Positions 11,122-21,700 of a stretch of 64,000 nucleotides of DNA are shown piece after piece. The position numbers were made by a program, and so were the translations under genes. The stretch covers positions 1 to 64,000 of the forward strand of contig JAULBX010030375.1 in assembly GCA_032358255.1 (NCBI GenBank). The letters run 5' to 3'. Within the stretch, counting starts at the first letter, position 1; the number at the start of each line of letters is the position of its first letter. Under the pieces are notes generated by a model. It had not been told where the DNA came from. It did not search any database and saw only the letters and a list, made by a program, of their open reading frames with translations. The stretch comes from Heterotrichella gracilis (taxonomy: Eukaryota; Sar; Xanthophyceae; Tribonematales; Xanthonemataceae).

Positions 11122-12482
11122 ATGGACAGCAGCTGTGGCGACCCAGCGGGGCAAGCGCAGCAGTGTGAGGCCTGCCCCATACACGCCCTTCCCGACCACC
11201 TGCTGCAGCGCATATTTGGGGCCCTGAAAGTGGACTACAACGTCAGGGCAGCTACCCAGTGCAAGGTGCAGCTCAGCTGGTGTGCAAGCGCTGGCGCCAG
11301 GCCCTCGCATGCCCAAGTGCAGCATTGGAAGACGTGTATTGCCCGCCCCTCAGCGAGCCGGTCGTTGACTGGCTGTGCCCCAGGCTGGGAGCCACCAAGT
11401 ACTTTGAAGATGTGGATGGCGATCCGCAAGATGTCCTGGTCCTGCTCCTCAGCCACAACCCAGCGTGCCTCACCTATGTCGGGGGTCTGGGCGACTGCTA
11501 CATTGAAAGCGGGGCCTGCGTCGGTCACCTGCTTGCGGCCCCCTTCCGCCTCACCTCCCTGACGTTCTTGGACCTGAGCCTGCGCTGCACACAGGAGTAT
11601 GTGGCGCCCTACATGCCCGCCATGTCAGCACTGGTCAACCTGGAGGAGCTGCACTTGGATGTCCACTACCACCACTGGTGGCCAGAGCTCCCATGCCTAC
11701 CCATTTTGAGGACGGCAAGGGTGCGCATGAATGAGGCAGACTTTGTCCCGATGCTGGCCCACCAGCCTGTGCTCACCCGCCTGGAGGTAGTGGATGATTG
11801 GAGAGAGGGGGCAGCCCCCGCCCCCTCCTTGCGTCAGCTCACCCAGCTGATGAGGTTGGCTTTAAGTGACTGCAGCCGGTATATCCCGCCTGGCACCTTC
11901 CCAACATTGCTACAAAGCCTCCGCGTGCAGCAACACCACAATAATGCTCTTGCCCTGGAGGCCATGGCGCTCCTCCCAGAGCTGGTCCACCTGACATCGC
12001 TCACCTTGGACTGCACTGGCGTACAGCACTTGCCACTTGCCCTGGAAAAGCTCACCAACCTGTGGCAACTCTTTGTCGATGAGTTGCCACAGCCGCTGGT
12101 GCTGCCCCCCATGAAAACCCTAAACCCTAAACCCAAACCCTAAACCGCTGCCCCCCATGCCCAGCCTCACATGGCTGGAGGTCTGGCTTGGGCATCGCGT
12201 GCAGCTGGAGTTGCCACTCAACCCCTATTCGGAGATTGCGCCTGTCAATGGATGGCTGGAGGCGACACATGGCGAAGGGGTGAGCATCAAGGTATGAGCA
12301 TCAAGGTATGGCGACACGGGGAGTACAGCATGGCCGCGGATGAGGAGGATTGCGTGCTGGTGCAGGCATCGCAGGGCCTGCCCCGGTATGCTGTCTTAGA
12401 TGCTGACCTGGCGCTTGAGGCGGAGGAGGAGCAGGAGTGGTGTTGTGCGTGGCTGCGCAATGCCGCAACATGGGGTCCCTAG
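11122..12482 (+). pseudogene. F-box/LRR gene 2 of tandem array, broken by a telomere-repeat insertion
   Basis: Starts MDSSCGDPAG; the F-box is at residues about 16-60. A single missing base near 11273 (CAGCTCAGCTGG against CAGCTGCAGCTGG in the siblings) splits the F-box between two frames. The LRR part is open from about 11259 to 12143. There it is interrupted by a 46-bp insertion made of CCCTAAA-like repeats plus a duplicated target. A 14-bp tandem duplication (GAGCATCAAGGTAT) near 12281-12308 adds a second frame change, so the insertions total +60 and the C-terminal block (HGEYSMAADEEDCVLVQ) returns to the LRR frame. A stop at 12141-12143 still truncates the protein. Almost certainly a pseudogene. 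Confidence 0.8.
12101..12159 (+). repeat. Interstitial telomere-like insertion with 13-bp flanking duplication
   Basis: Four degenerate CCCTAAA units occupy 12114-12146. They are bracketed by perfect copies of GCTGCCCCCCATG at 12101-12113 and 12147-12159. The three sibling genes have this coding target only once, so the insertion and its target duplication are directly visible. Confidence 0.95.
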
Positions 12483-13554
12483 CAAGGGGACCTTGCACAT
12501 ACCAGCGTTTTTTTTTTTTTTTTAAATGCCTCTCTCGCAAGTCATGCATCGGTTGTGTGCTAGCTATACTCTTAGCTAACAGCGTTGACTGGGCCCCACT
12601 GCTTGCTGCGGAGTGTTGCATACTTTGTTTGACAGTAAATTTTTGATAGCATTAATACCTGGACGATAACTGCAGTTTTGCATCCAGCATGGTGCTTGCC
12701 TGAAACAACGACGGCAACATTACGGAACGTGTTACACATGAGCGGAAGATGAATGGCACGAGTGTTTCCTCTCCAGCAGTTACTCAACTCGTTTTGATTG
12801 ACGACACTTTGTGACAGTGGTGGTAAACATCCTTTGTGGCGTTGTCTTTGTGCACAACTTGGCAGGTCCTACGAGGGCTGGCGTATTGTATCCACCTAGC
12901 AGACATCTCTCGTCGTTTTTGTATTGGAGTTGAAACTGGAACAATGTTTTGTGACTAGGCAGGACTAGGTAATTCTTTTTTGTGTGTGTTTAATTGATGC
13001 TATTTCTTGAGAACTTCCAGAGGATATAACCCGTGACTAGTTCAAGGTTTGCCTTTCTACCCGTCACACCCTGCAGGATCATCAGTAACCGTTTGGAGCA
13101 ACTTGTTAATCACCGCACCAGGGCCTCGGTGTTGTCGTTTGGTGGGCAGCAGCGTGACGTGGGTGGCATATGCATACATGTGCGTTAACAGCAGGCAGAA
13201 GGGCAGGGCCGTCGTAACGAGAGTGCGAAGGTATGGTTGCGTGATTGTGTGAATACTTACTTAGTACACTTTTACGTACTTAAACGCGTGACCGGGTTGG
13301 GCATGCATGCATGCATTGTGCAGCTGTGTGTCCTGGTTTTGTTCCAGGTGAACACAGTACTAGTGGAAGCTGTCCTGCCAGGCTGGTAGGTGGCTCAAGT
13401 ATTGGCTTGAGTTGAACACCATAGAAAGCTTGGTATGGGCAGGTGTATAGTCAGCATGACCACCATAAACACAAACCCTTGGCGGTCGTGACTGGACTGA
13501 CTGACTATGCCCTGCAGTGTCCCTACCCGTATCAGCACCCAGTCGTCAGTCGCT
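12483..13554. other. Spacer 2 of the F-box array
   Basis: No gene seen. It contains a T run near 12509-12523 and, at 13130-13230, a diverged relative of spacer 1 (GTGGGCAGCAGCGTGACGTG, GTGGCATATGCATACATGTG). Confidence 0.6.
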
Positions 13555-14919
13555 ATGGCCAGCAGCCCAGAGGTGCAAGCGCAGCGGCGTGAGGCCTGCC
13601 CCATACAGTCCCTCCCAGACGACCTGCTGCAGCGCGTTGTTGGGGCACTGTCAAGCCCCACGAGGAAAACAACACCAGGCAAGTGACCAAGCACAAGGCA
13701 CAGCTGCAGCTGGTGTGCAAGCGCTGGCGCCAGGCCCTGGCAGGCCCAAGCGCGGCATGGGAAGACGTCTACTGCCCCGACTTGACTAAAGTCTGTTGGC
13801 GCCGGCACCGCAACAAGCCCATTGTCAACTGGCTGTGCTTCAGGCTGGGAGCCACCAGGTCCATCAGAGGTTTGAGGGGCCAGGGTCAGTTGGTGCTGCA
13901 CCTGCTCAACAGCCTCAACCCAGCTCGCCTCACGTCCCTCGCAGGCGGGGAGAAGTCCTGCTTCGTATACAGGAGGCGCGAGGGCGCTCAGCTGTTTTGA
14001 GGCCACCCTCCGCCTCACCTCCCTGACGCGCTTGGATCTGCGCACCCCGGAGCAGGTGGCGCCCCACATGCCTGCCATGTCAGCACTGGTCGACCTGGAG
14101 GACCTGCACTTTGATGTCAGGAGCCCACCGCCTGGCGGTCAGCACTGGTGGCCAGACCTCCCAAGCCTCCCCAAGCTGGGGATGGTGACACTCATAGTGA
14201 ACGGGGTGGACTTTGTCCCGATGCTGGCCCACCAGCCTGCGCTCACCAGCCTGGAAGTAGAAGGCGATGCAAGGCTGGAGGGGCCATCAGTCGGCACCTC
14301 CTTGCGCCAGCTCACCCAGCTGAAGACCTTGACTTTGTACTGCTGCAGCCTGGATGTAGCGCCTCACAGCTTTCCCACGTCGCTACAAAACCTTGACATC
14401 ATGGATGTCATCGAGTTACATGCGGGTGCCATGGCGCTCCTCCCAGAGCTTGTCCACCTGATATCGCTCTACCTGGACGGTGAATTCAACCAACACAGCT
14501 TACCGCGCTTGACCACAGCCCTGGCCAGCCTCACCAACCTTGAGGAGTTGTTGGTCCACAACCTGTCAAAACCGCTGGTGCTGCCCGCCATGCCCAGCCT
14601 CGCAATTCTGGAGTCATGGTCAGTCCCTGCGGTGCAGCTGGGGGTGCCGTTCAATCCCAAGCTGCGCATAGTGTTGTGTGAAGAGGGTGAAAGTGGAGCG
14701 CTTGGTAAGCTGGTGAGTGTCAAGGGGCGGCACGGGCATTACGCCATGGTAGTTGGTGCGGAGAACTGCATGGTGGCGCAGCTCCCACCCCTGGATGCTC
14801 CTCCAATGGGGGTGGAGGGCCCTGACCGCGCTCAGGAGGCAAGGGAAGAGGGGGAGATGTGCTGTGCATGGCTGCGCACTGCTGCAGCATGGCGCGTTGG
14901 GCACCTTGAACAAGAGTAG
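13555..14919 (+). pseudogene. F-box/LRR gene 3 of tandem array, two compensating frame shifts
   Basis: Starts MASSPEVQAQRREACPIQ. The F-box is LPDDLLQRVV...LVCKRWRQALAGPSAAW, and LRR-like repeats continue to the stop at 14919. One base is lost near 13660 (CCCCACGAGG against CCCCACAGAGG in gene 4). One T is gained near 13993 (CAGCTGTTTTGAGG against CAGCTGCTTGAGG in gene 1), giving a TGA at 13998-14000. The two changes cancel, so about 335 bases in between are out of frame with the start and end. From 14001 to the stop the frame is clean. Confidence 0.72.
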
Positions 14920-16210
14920 TTGTGATGTGTTGCAGTGTTAGTTTGCTCTGTAGCAATACAGCAAAGGTTAGCTACCAGCCCTATATGCCTTGTGCTAACC
15001 AGCCCTGCGCTCTTCAAATGCTGCCAGGTGCACGAGGAGTGGTGTTGTGCGTGGCTAAACGTTGCTGCAGCATGGGCCCTATCACCACATGCTCCGGCAC
15101 ATGCCTTCGTTATCTTTGTCAATGACACGACAAGCCATTACTGCAGGTTAGGATATGCAACTTTTTTCTGTTGGTTTGTGTGGACATTGGCACGCAGAAA
15201 GGTGAAATGCATTTTCTTTTCGATCGTCCTCTTGTGGACATCAGAGAACAACGTCAGAGCACATTAGTTGACATTCAAAGTAGTTTCTTTAGTATCTTGA
15301 GATGGAGCCTTTGTGGCCTGATCAATTCACAGCTAGGTTTTTAGTAAGCGCGTGAATTCTTGCAACCACACGTCCAACAGTGAGTGAGCCGGGGTTGCCT
15401 CCCTCGTGACTCAGGCGGTCTCAAAGTACCTGTAAACTAACCACTTTTTACCCAGCCTGGTGCTTCTCTGGAGACGCTTCACAATGTTGTCATGTTACGC
15501 ATAGCTAGCTGTGAAAGGCTTTTGAAAACTGGGTCCAATGCCACATTGACAATGGCCAGACTCAGCTTTCTTAAAAATAAAGCCTTTATACACTTTTTAT
15601 TCGTTTAAACAAATTTGGCTTGATTTTATAGGGTTTCCCAGGGTTTCCCATTCACTTTGGCGAACATTGACTATATAGCAGTGGCAGGATCAACAACAGG
15701 TTTCACAAGCAAGTTGACCATCTCGCACTAACTTGGTCATAAGCAAGTTGACCACCTCGCATTAAGTCGGCCTGCTGCAATGTGAGGTTGTGTTGACATA
15801 TGCATGCATGTGCGTCATAACGTTCATAAGTTCATAACGCTGTTTGCGAGAGTGAGAAAGTATGGCCTTGTTGGTGTGACTTGAATCTGTCCACCTGTTT
15901 TATGGCTGTTTCTGTTTTGATAGCAGTTTGAACCAGTTGGGAAACCGCGTGGACCTGGCTTTGCATAGTCGAGCTGTGTGCACATATTGTCGTGCACGAC
16001 ACAATATTAGTGAAGGCCTGCCAGGTTAAAATAGGTTTACCTATCAATTTGGAAGGAACTTTGTATATTTGATGAGCTGGGTTATACCCAATGGGCAGCA
16101 TCTATATCAGTGCATAGGACTCAGCCTACAGTAGCAAACTCCTCCTCATTACTGACAGTACCCTACAGGCATCATTCCACCAGTTGTGCCTGGGCTAGTC
16201 TGCAGTAGCC
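14920..16210. other. Spacer 3 of the F-box array with a C-terminal gene fragment
   Basis: Positions about 15027-15085 encode a short relic of the F-box gene C-terminus (HEEWCCAWLNVAAAW, compare EEQEWCCAWLNTAAGW in gene 4). No upstream part of that copy remains. A relative of the common spacer lies at 15780-15960. A direct repeat (GGGTTTCCCAGGGTTTCCCA) is at 15631-15650. Confidence 0.6.
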
Positions 16211-17576
16211 ATGGCAAGCAGCTGCAACCTTTTGCTGCCAGCCCAGGAGCAGGAGGGTTGCCCCATACACTCCCTCCCCGACCACCTACTGCAGCGCATT
16301 GTTGGGGCACTGTCAAACCCCACAGAGGAAAAGAACACCGCGCAAGTGACCAAGCACAAGGCACAGCTGCAGCTGGTGTGCAAGCGCTGGCGCCAGGCCC
16401 TGGCAGGACCAAGCGCGGCATGGAAAAACATCTGTTGCTGGCACCTCAGCAAGTCAGAAATTAAGTGGCTGTGCCCCAGGCTGGGAGCAACCAGGTCCAT
16501 TACTAACCTGAATGGGAACCCTAGGAACGTGCAGCTTCTGCTCAACAGCCTCAACCTAGCTCGCTTCACTTCCCTCACTGAGAGCTTTCTGTACAGCGGG
16601 GGCCACGGGGGGAAGAGAGCCGGTCAGCTGCTCAAGGCCACCTTCCGCCTCACCTCTTTGACATCTTTGGACCTGTGCATCGAGTCCACTCCGGAGCGGG
16701 TGGCTCCCTACATGCCTGCCATGTCAGCTCTGGTCAATTTGGAGGATCTCGTCCTTGATGTCAGGAGCTCGGTAAGTGGGGTCAAGCGCTGGTGGCCAGA
16801 GATCCCAGACCTGCCCAAGCTGAGCAATGTTTGGGTGGTGGTGAATGGGGGAGACTTCATCCCAATGATCGTCCACCAGCCTGCACTTACCGAGTTGGAA
16901 ATAGTAGGCGATGCATACATGGTGCAGGAGTATGAGAGAACAACTATTGGCACCTCTCTGCAGCAGCTCTCGCAGCTGAAGGCCTTGCAAATTAAGAACC
17001 TCTACAGCAACATGTCTCTGGCGCCTTGGAGCCTCCCCGCATCGCTGCAAAGCCTTGCAATCACCGTCAGTTCTGAACAGCCTCCAGCGCCGGTGAATGC
17101 CATGGCGCTCCTCCCACAGCTGGCCCACCTGACATCGCTCTACGGACTTGCCTGCCATACAGAGCTTGACCCCTGCCCTGGCCAGCCTCCCCAAGCTCCA
17201 GCACGTGGTGTTGCACTGCCATCCAGAGCTGCTGGTGCTGCCCCCCATGCCCAGCCTCACACTGCTGGAGATGTGGCGCGGGCATGGTGTGGTGCTGGAG
17301 ATGCCATTTAACCCCAATCTGCACATTGACAAGTTTCATGAGTGGGATGAACCAGTGGTTGGCAAGGGGATCGGCATCAAGGGGCGACATGGGGAGTACA
17401 GTTTGGATGTGGATGACTCCATTGTGGTGCAGTACCAGCCCGTGGATGCATCACTAAGGCTGGACGCTGAATGGACGCATGAGGCGAGGGAAGAGCAGGA
17501 GTGGTGCTGTGCGTGGCTGAACACTGCCGCAGGATGGTGGTCGGGCCTTGGGCCAACAGGCAACATCACAGCATGA
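16211..17576 (+). pseudogene. F-box/LRR gene 4 of tandem array, nearly intact
   Basis: The best-preserved member. ATG at 16211 (MASSCNLLLPAQEQEGCP); the F-box runs LPDHLLQRIVGAL to LVCKRWRQALAGPSAAW. LRR-like segments (FRLTSLTSLDLCI, LVNLEDLVLDV, QLSQLKALQIKNL) continue in one frame to about 17145. Two bases are then missing compared with genes 1 and 2 (SLY-GLPAIQSL), and the C-terminal block (LLVLPPMPSLTLLEMW ... EEQEWCCAWLNTAAGW) is in the +1 frame to the stop at 17576. If functional it would be a C-terminally altered protein ending at 17311. Confidence 0.72.
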
Positions 17577-18758
17577 CTATTGGAGTATCATATGTCGTCA
17601 GTGATAGCCGCTGAGCGTGGCATGATGCGGCATCTAAAATTGCTTCAATGCATATCATCATTTTGGAGAAAAGTATTTGCATGGTGCCCTATACCGGTAG
17701 TAACAAGTACACTCTACTTGACTTTTGAAAATCTTCATCGACGTTAGTGAATGCGGCGCAGAGCAATTGACATACCATGGCAATTGAGGTGACTGCGTGT
17801 CTATCTCACACTCCACTTGTAGTAAATTTAGGTCATTTACAAGTCTTAGAGGTATTGCCACATAGAATGGGTGCAAATGTCACACAATAGTGTTATGGTT
17901 ACCGTAAGCGAGATTGCAATTACAATCATTATGAGTATGTTTGCATTAGTATATGTACAGTCTATACTATATGGCATATTGTGATATACAGTCAGCAGTG
18001 CCACACGCTTGAGCTCAGCCTGGCAGTGCCAGTGTAATGATCATGAAATTGCAGTGCCAGCAGATTATTAGTGATCAAATGACAAAATTTAATATGCGCG
18101 CCCCAGACACTAGGCCACAGTGGGCAGGATCTGATGAACAATATTATATTTTATGGGAAGCATTATGCTGAGTAACTCCACAATGATAATGATTGCAAAA
18201 GAAGGTCACAGGCAGCAGTTCCTATTCCAGTGGAACAGGGTCGCATGGTCAATAACGCAGTGGCCATTGGTATGCAATAGATGGCGACGCGGCCATAGAG
18301 ATTGCATGGAGCTGCATGTCACCCACATGGCAAGTGCTATACAGTACTGAGTGGCAAGTGGTATACTCAAAGTAGTCACAGTCATCAACATGGCCATGGC
18401 CCTGAGCATGTCACATCTTGACTCCAACAGCGGCTTTTCACCACTGTGGCAGCCAGGTGCGGTCACCACCATGGTGTGGCACCAACCCGAGGCCTGTGGA
18501 ACTTGCAAATCCCCATGATGGTCCTAGGCAATGCCACATGGCGCCAGGTGGAGATAGACGACACTCTTGGCTGGCGCACCACCTGTGCGCCAGGGTCAAT
18601 GTGCAGCTCCGCTGTCAGATCGCGCCAGTCGGGCGGCATGATGCCACTGGGCTCTCAGGGCTGTGAGCTACCTCCCACATCCCACGCATGCCCACGCTGC
18701 CCTCAGGGGGCCACAAGGGGCGTGAAGTGGGAGAAACCCAAACTCATTCCCCCCTTGC
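17577..18758. other. Intergenic interval with a decayed copy of the CPAP last exon
   Basis: AT-richer than its surroundings and without a recognised gene from 17577 to 18400. From about 18555 to 18620, CTTGGCTGGCGCACCACCTG, ...CAGCTCCGCTGTCAGATCGC repeats the end of the CPAP terminal exon (CTTGGGCTGGCGCACCGCCT ... CTCCGCAACCAGCTCCCG at 18776-18831). It lies beyond the stop codon and carries no open frame. Confidence 0.6.
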
Positions 18759-21700
18759 TCACAGCACCGCCAGGGGCTTGGGCTGGCGCACCGCCTGCGA
18801 CAGGGTGTGTGGCTCCGCAACCAGCTCCCGACCATCTGGCAGCAGCCTGCGTGCAGGTCGGCCAGGCAGCAGCACCTCCTTGACGCCGCCCGCGTGGTGT
18901 GCCTCTGTCTGGCCCGAGGGGAAGTAAAACACCTCGATGCCTGCGGGGAGGGTGGTGTGCCACGTGTCCACCTCGGAGTAGTAGTAGTCGATGCGGCCTG
19001 GGGAGGGGAGGAAATAGTCAGGGGTGAGGGTCATGTGGTCGGGGTACCAACCACAAATGCGATTACTACCGTAGCAGGCAATGCGGTTTGAAGAGGGGAG
19101 CCCAATGTCATGTTATATGCAGGCAGGGTGGCATTGCTTCAAACCATGCCAACCCTGGAACTGCACCAAACTTTCCAACTCTGATTCTACCATGCACATG
19201 AAAGTCAGAAGAGCAATTGGTAAGGTATGAAACAATCGCGTGTACTCTGCAAGCGCACCATCAGGGAAGGTCTTCTTGACGTCCCCGTTCTTGAAGCGCA
19301 CCAGGCTACCCCCACCCCCCCTGGTCTCCTTCAGGGTGCCGTTGGGGAAGTGCCAGCAGGTGCGCCCGTCGCTCCACGCCTGCTCCCGCCGCCCGTCCCC
19401 GTGCACAACGTCGCGCAGCAACTTGGCTGGGGGTGGGGCAGGCGCCACCACATGAGGTGCCGCATGCGCCGCACCCCGCATGGCCTCCGGTGCGGAGTTG
19501 CACCATTGCCTGCCATCTCCGGGCCCTGCTGGCGCAGTTGGTGTCATTTAGTAAAATGCATACAGCTAGTTTAGCAGGCCGGATGTAGCAGTCAGCATCA
19601 CATGTGTGACTTGGAACCAATTGGACCTGAAAGAAAGTTTATACGGTACCTGATGCGTGGAGGGTGGCGGGTGGGGCTGGCCCGCCATTGAGCGTGGTCC
19701 CTGGCGCTTGCGGTAACCAGTGGGCGACGGTGCTGGCAGATCCGCTGGATAATGCGGGCACACCCTCGTGCACGTGTGCATGATGCCCACCGCTGCTGCC
19801 TGGCGGGTGGGCCTGGGTACCTGAGGTAGCACACGCCGCGCACAACTGAATATGCGGCCAACTTATTGATCTTGTCAGAAAACAATGTACTATCTTGCCG
19901 CCTGTCCTGGCACCAGCGCAACGTCTATCTGAAATACGTTCAGACATACAAAATAAATAGATGTCCAAAATGCCTGTGCATAGATAGGCCACGCCTACAC
20001 TACTATGTTGATTGGATTAATCATATTTGTTTCCCCACATGTTTGTTTGCGCCCTTTAGGTTAGCTGGGTACCTGAGCTGTATTGATGTGAGCCCATCGG
20101 CGGTCCATGCGCAGCCTGGTTGCCACCCTGTTGTCGGCTCATGGGGGTGGGGTGCCCCGCCAGCTGCCCTGCCAGCTGTTGCATGGTCATTGGCCGCGCG
20201 GGGAGCACACCGGCAGTCATGTGGTCATGCGAGGCCCCGCCATGTGGCGCCACATGGGAGCCACCAGGAGGCGTGTGTGCGAGTCCTGCGCATACAGCCA
20301 CTCATTACATGGACGCACCAACTAGCCGCCGAAGCATTAAGGAAGTGTATGATTCAATATTCTTTTTGGATTAAGATAAATTATGCAGGGCGATAAACTA
20401 TGCAGGGCGATAAACTATGCAGGGCGATTCACTTTCTAATAATTTATATAATAATTTAAATTCCATCAACAGAACGATCTTCCAACTGGATAGATGGAAG
20501 CGTCCAGCCAAGAGTGGACAATCAGCGCAGCAGCCCATTTTTGCGCAGATGCCCGCATCACCATGACCACACCTTCTCACGCATACCACATACCTGGCCG
20601 CAGTGGTCCGCCTGCGTGCATCATGCTGTGGTTGGTCACGTTGCTCAGCGCGGCGCCATGCGGGCTGAGGGCCAGGGACTTGTGCCTGCACACAACAAGC
20701 ACCACCCCTTTGATGCTTGATTGAAGTCACCTTATATGCCCAGGCCAAAACCTGTATGATGTCATGTGCATGCATGCTGCACAGCTTGTCACAACCTACA
20801 TGCTGCAAAATATCGGTGCGCCCATGCATGTGTCAGGCATGTCACCCAGGTACTTGCCACAATTGCCACTGGGACATACGCACATGCACTTGCTCATGCC
20901 ATCCACCCATCCATCCGCACAGGCACCGTACCCCACCCGTCACCTACCAGTCACTCCTGCCGGCGGCCTGCGGTGCACCCGCCGTGGGGTATCCCCCACC
21001 CGCACCCCCCGCCCACCCAAACCGGTGGTGCTGCTGGTGCTGGTGCTGTTGCTGTGCTGGTGGATGTGGAGGGGCGCCTGGGAGGGCTCCCCTGGCGCTG
21101 GTGGGGGGTGGGGTGGGTGTGCGGGTGGGTGGGTGGGTCCCCAATGCGCTGCGCGTGCGCCTCAGCTCTTGTAATGTGCCCGCCAGCTGGCGTAGGGAGG
21201 CTGACTCGGCGGGGGACACCCCCTCCTCCTCCTCGCCCTCATCATCATTCCCCTGCAGCACACATGGAGTTTGCATTAGGGTCCACCGACGTGCTGTACT
21301 GAGATCAGTGAAACTAGATGGTAACAAAAGATGATGAAAACAAATGCATACAAGGTGAGCAAAGTAGGGTGTACAGGCACACAGAAGGTCAATAGTCATA
21401 AAACAGTTAGAAAATTGACTACCTATACATTACACAATGAAATAATCAGCCAAACCTGTTGCAATGCGCCATCGCCATTGCCCATCACATGCGTGCGCCC
21501 TGCCCCGCCCCCACCCAGCATCAGCCGCTCGACCACAGGCTGTGCACCGCCCCCATAGCTTTGCTGCTGAGATTCATGTGATATGAGTCGCTGGTCACGG
21601 GCCTGCATGTGGGCCTGTGACCCGTACTGGTGGTGCGCATGGCTGGGCACGACCTGCATGTCGCCTTGAAAGTGCGGGTGGTGGTGGGTCTGGTGCAGCC

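Noticed and set aside
8656-17576. Programmed frameshifting in the F-box genes
   Set aside because: Breaks occur at different places and in different directions in each copy, with no shared slippery site.
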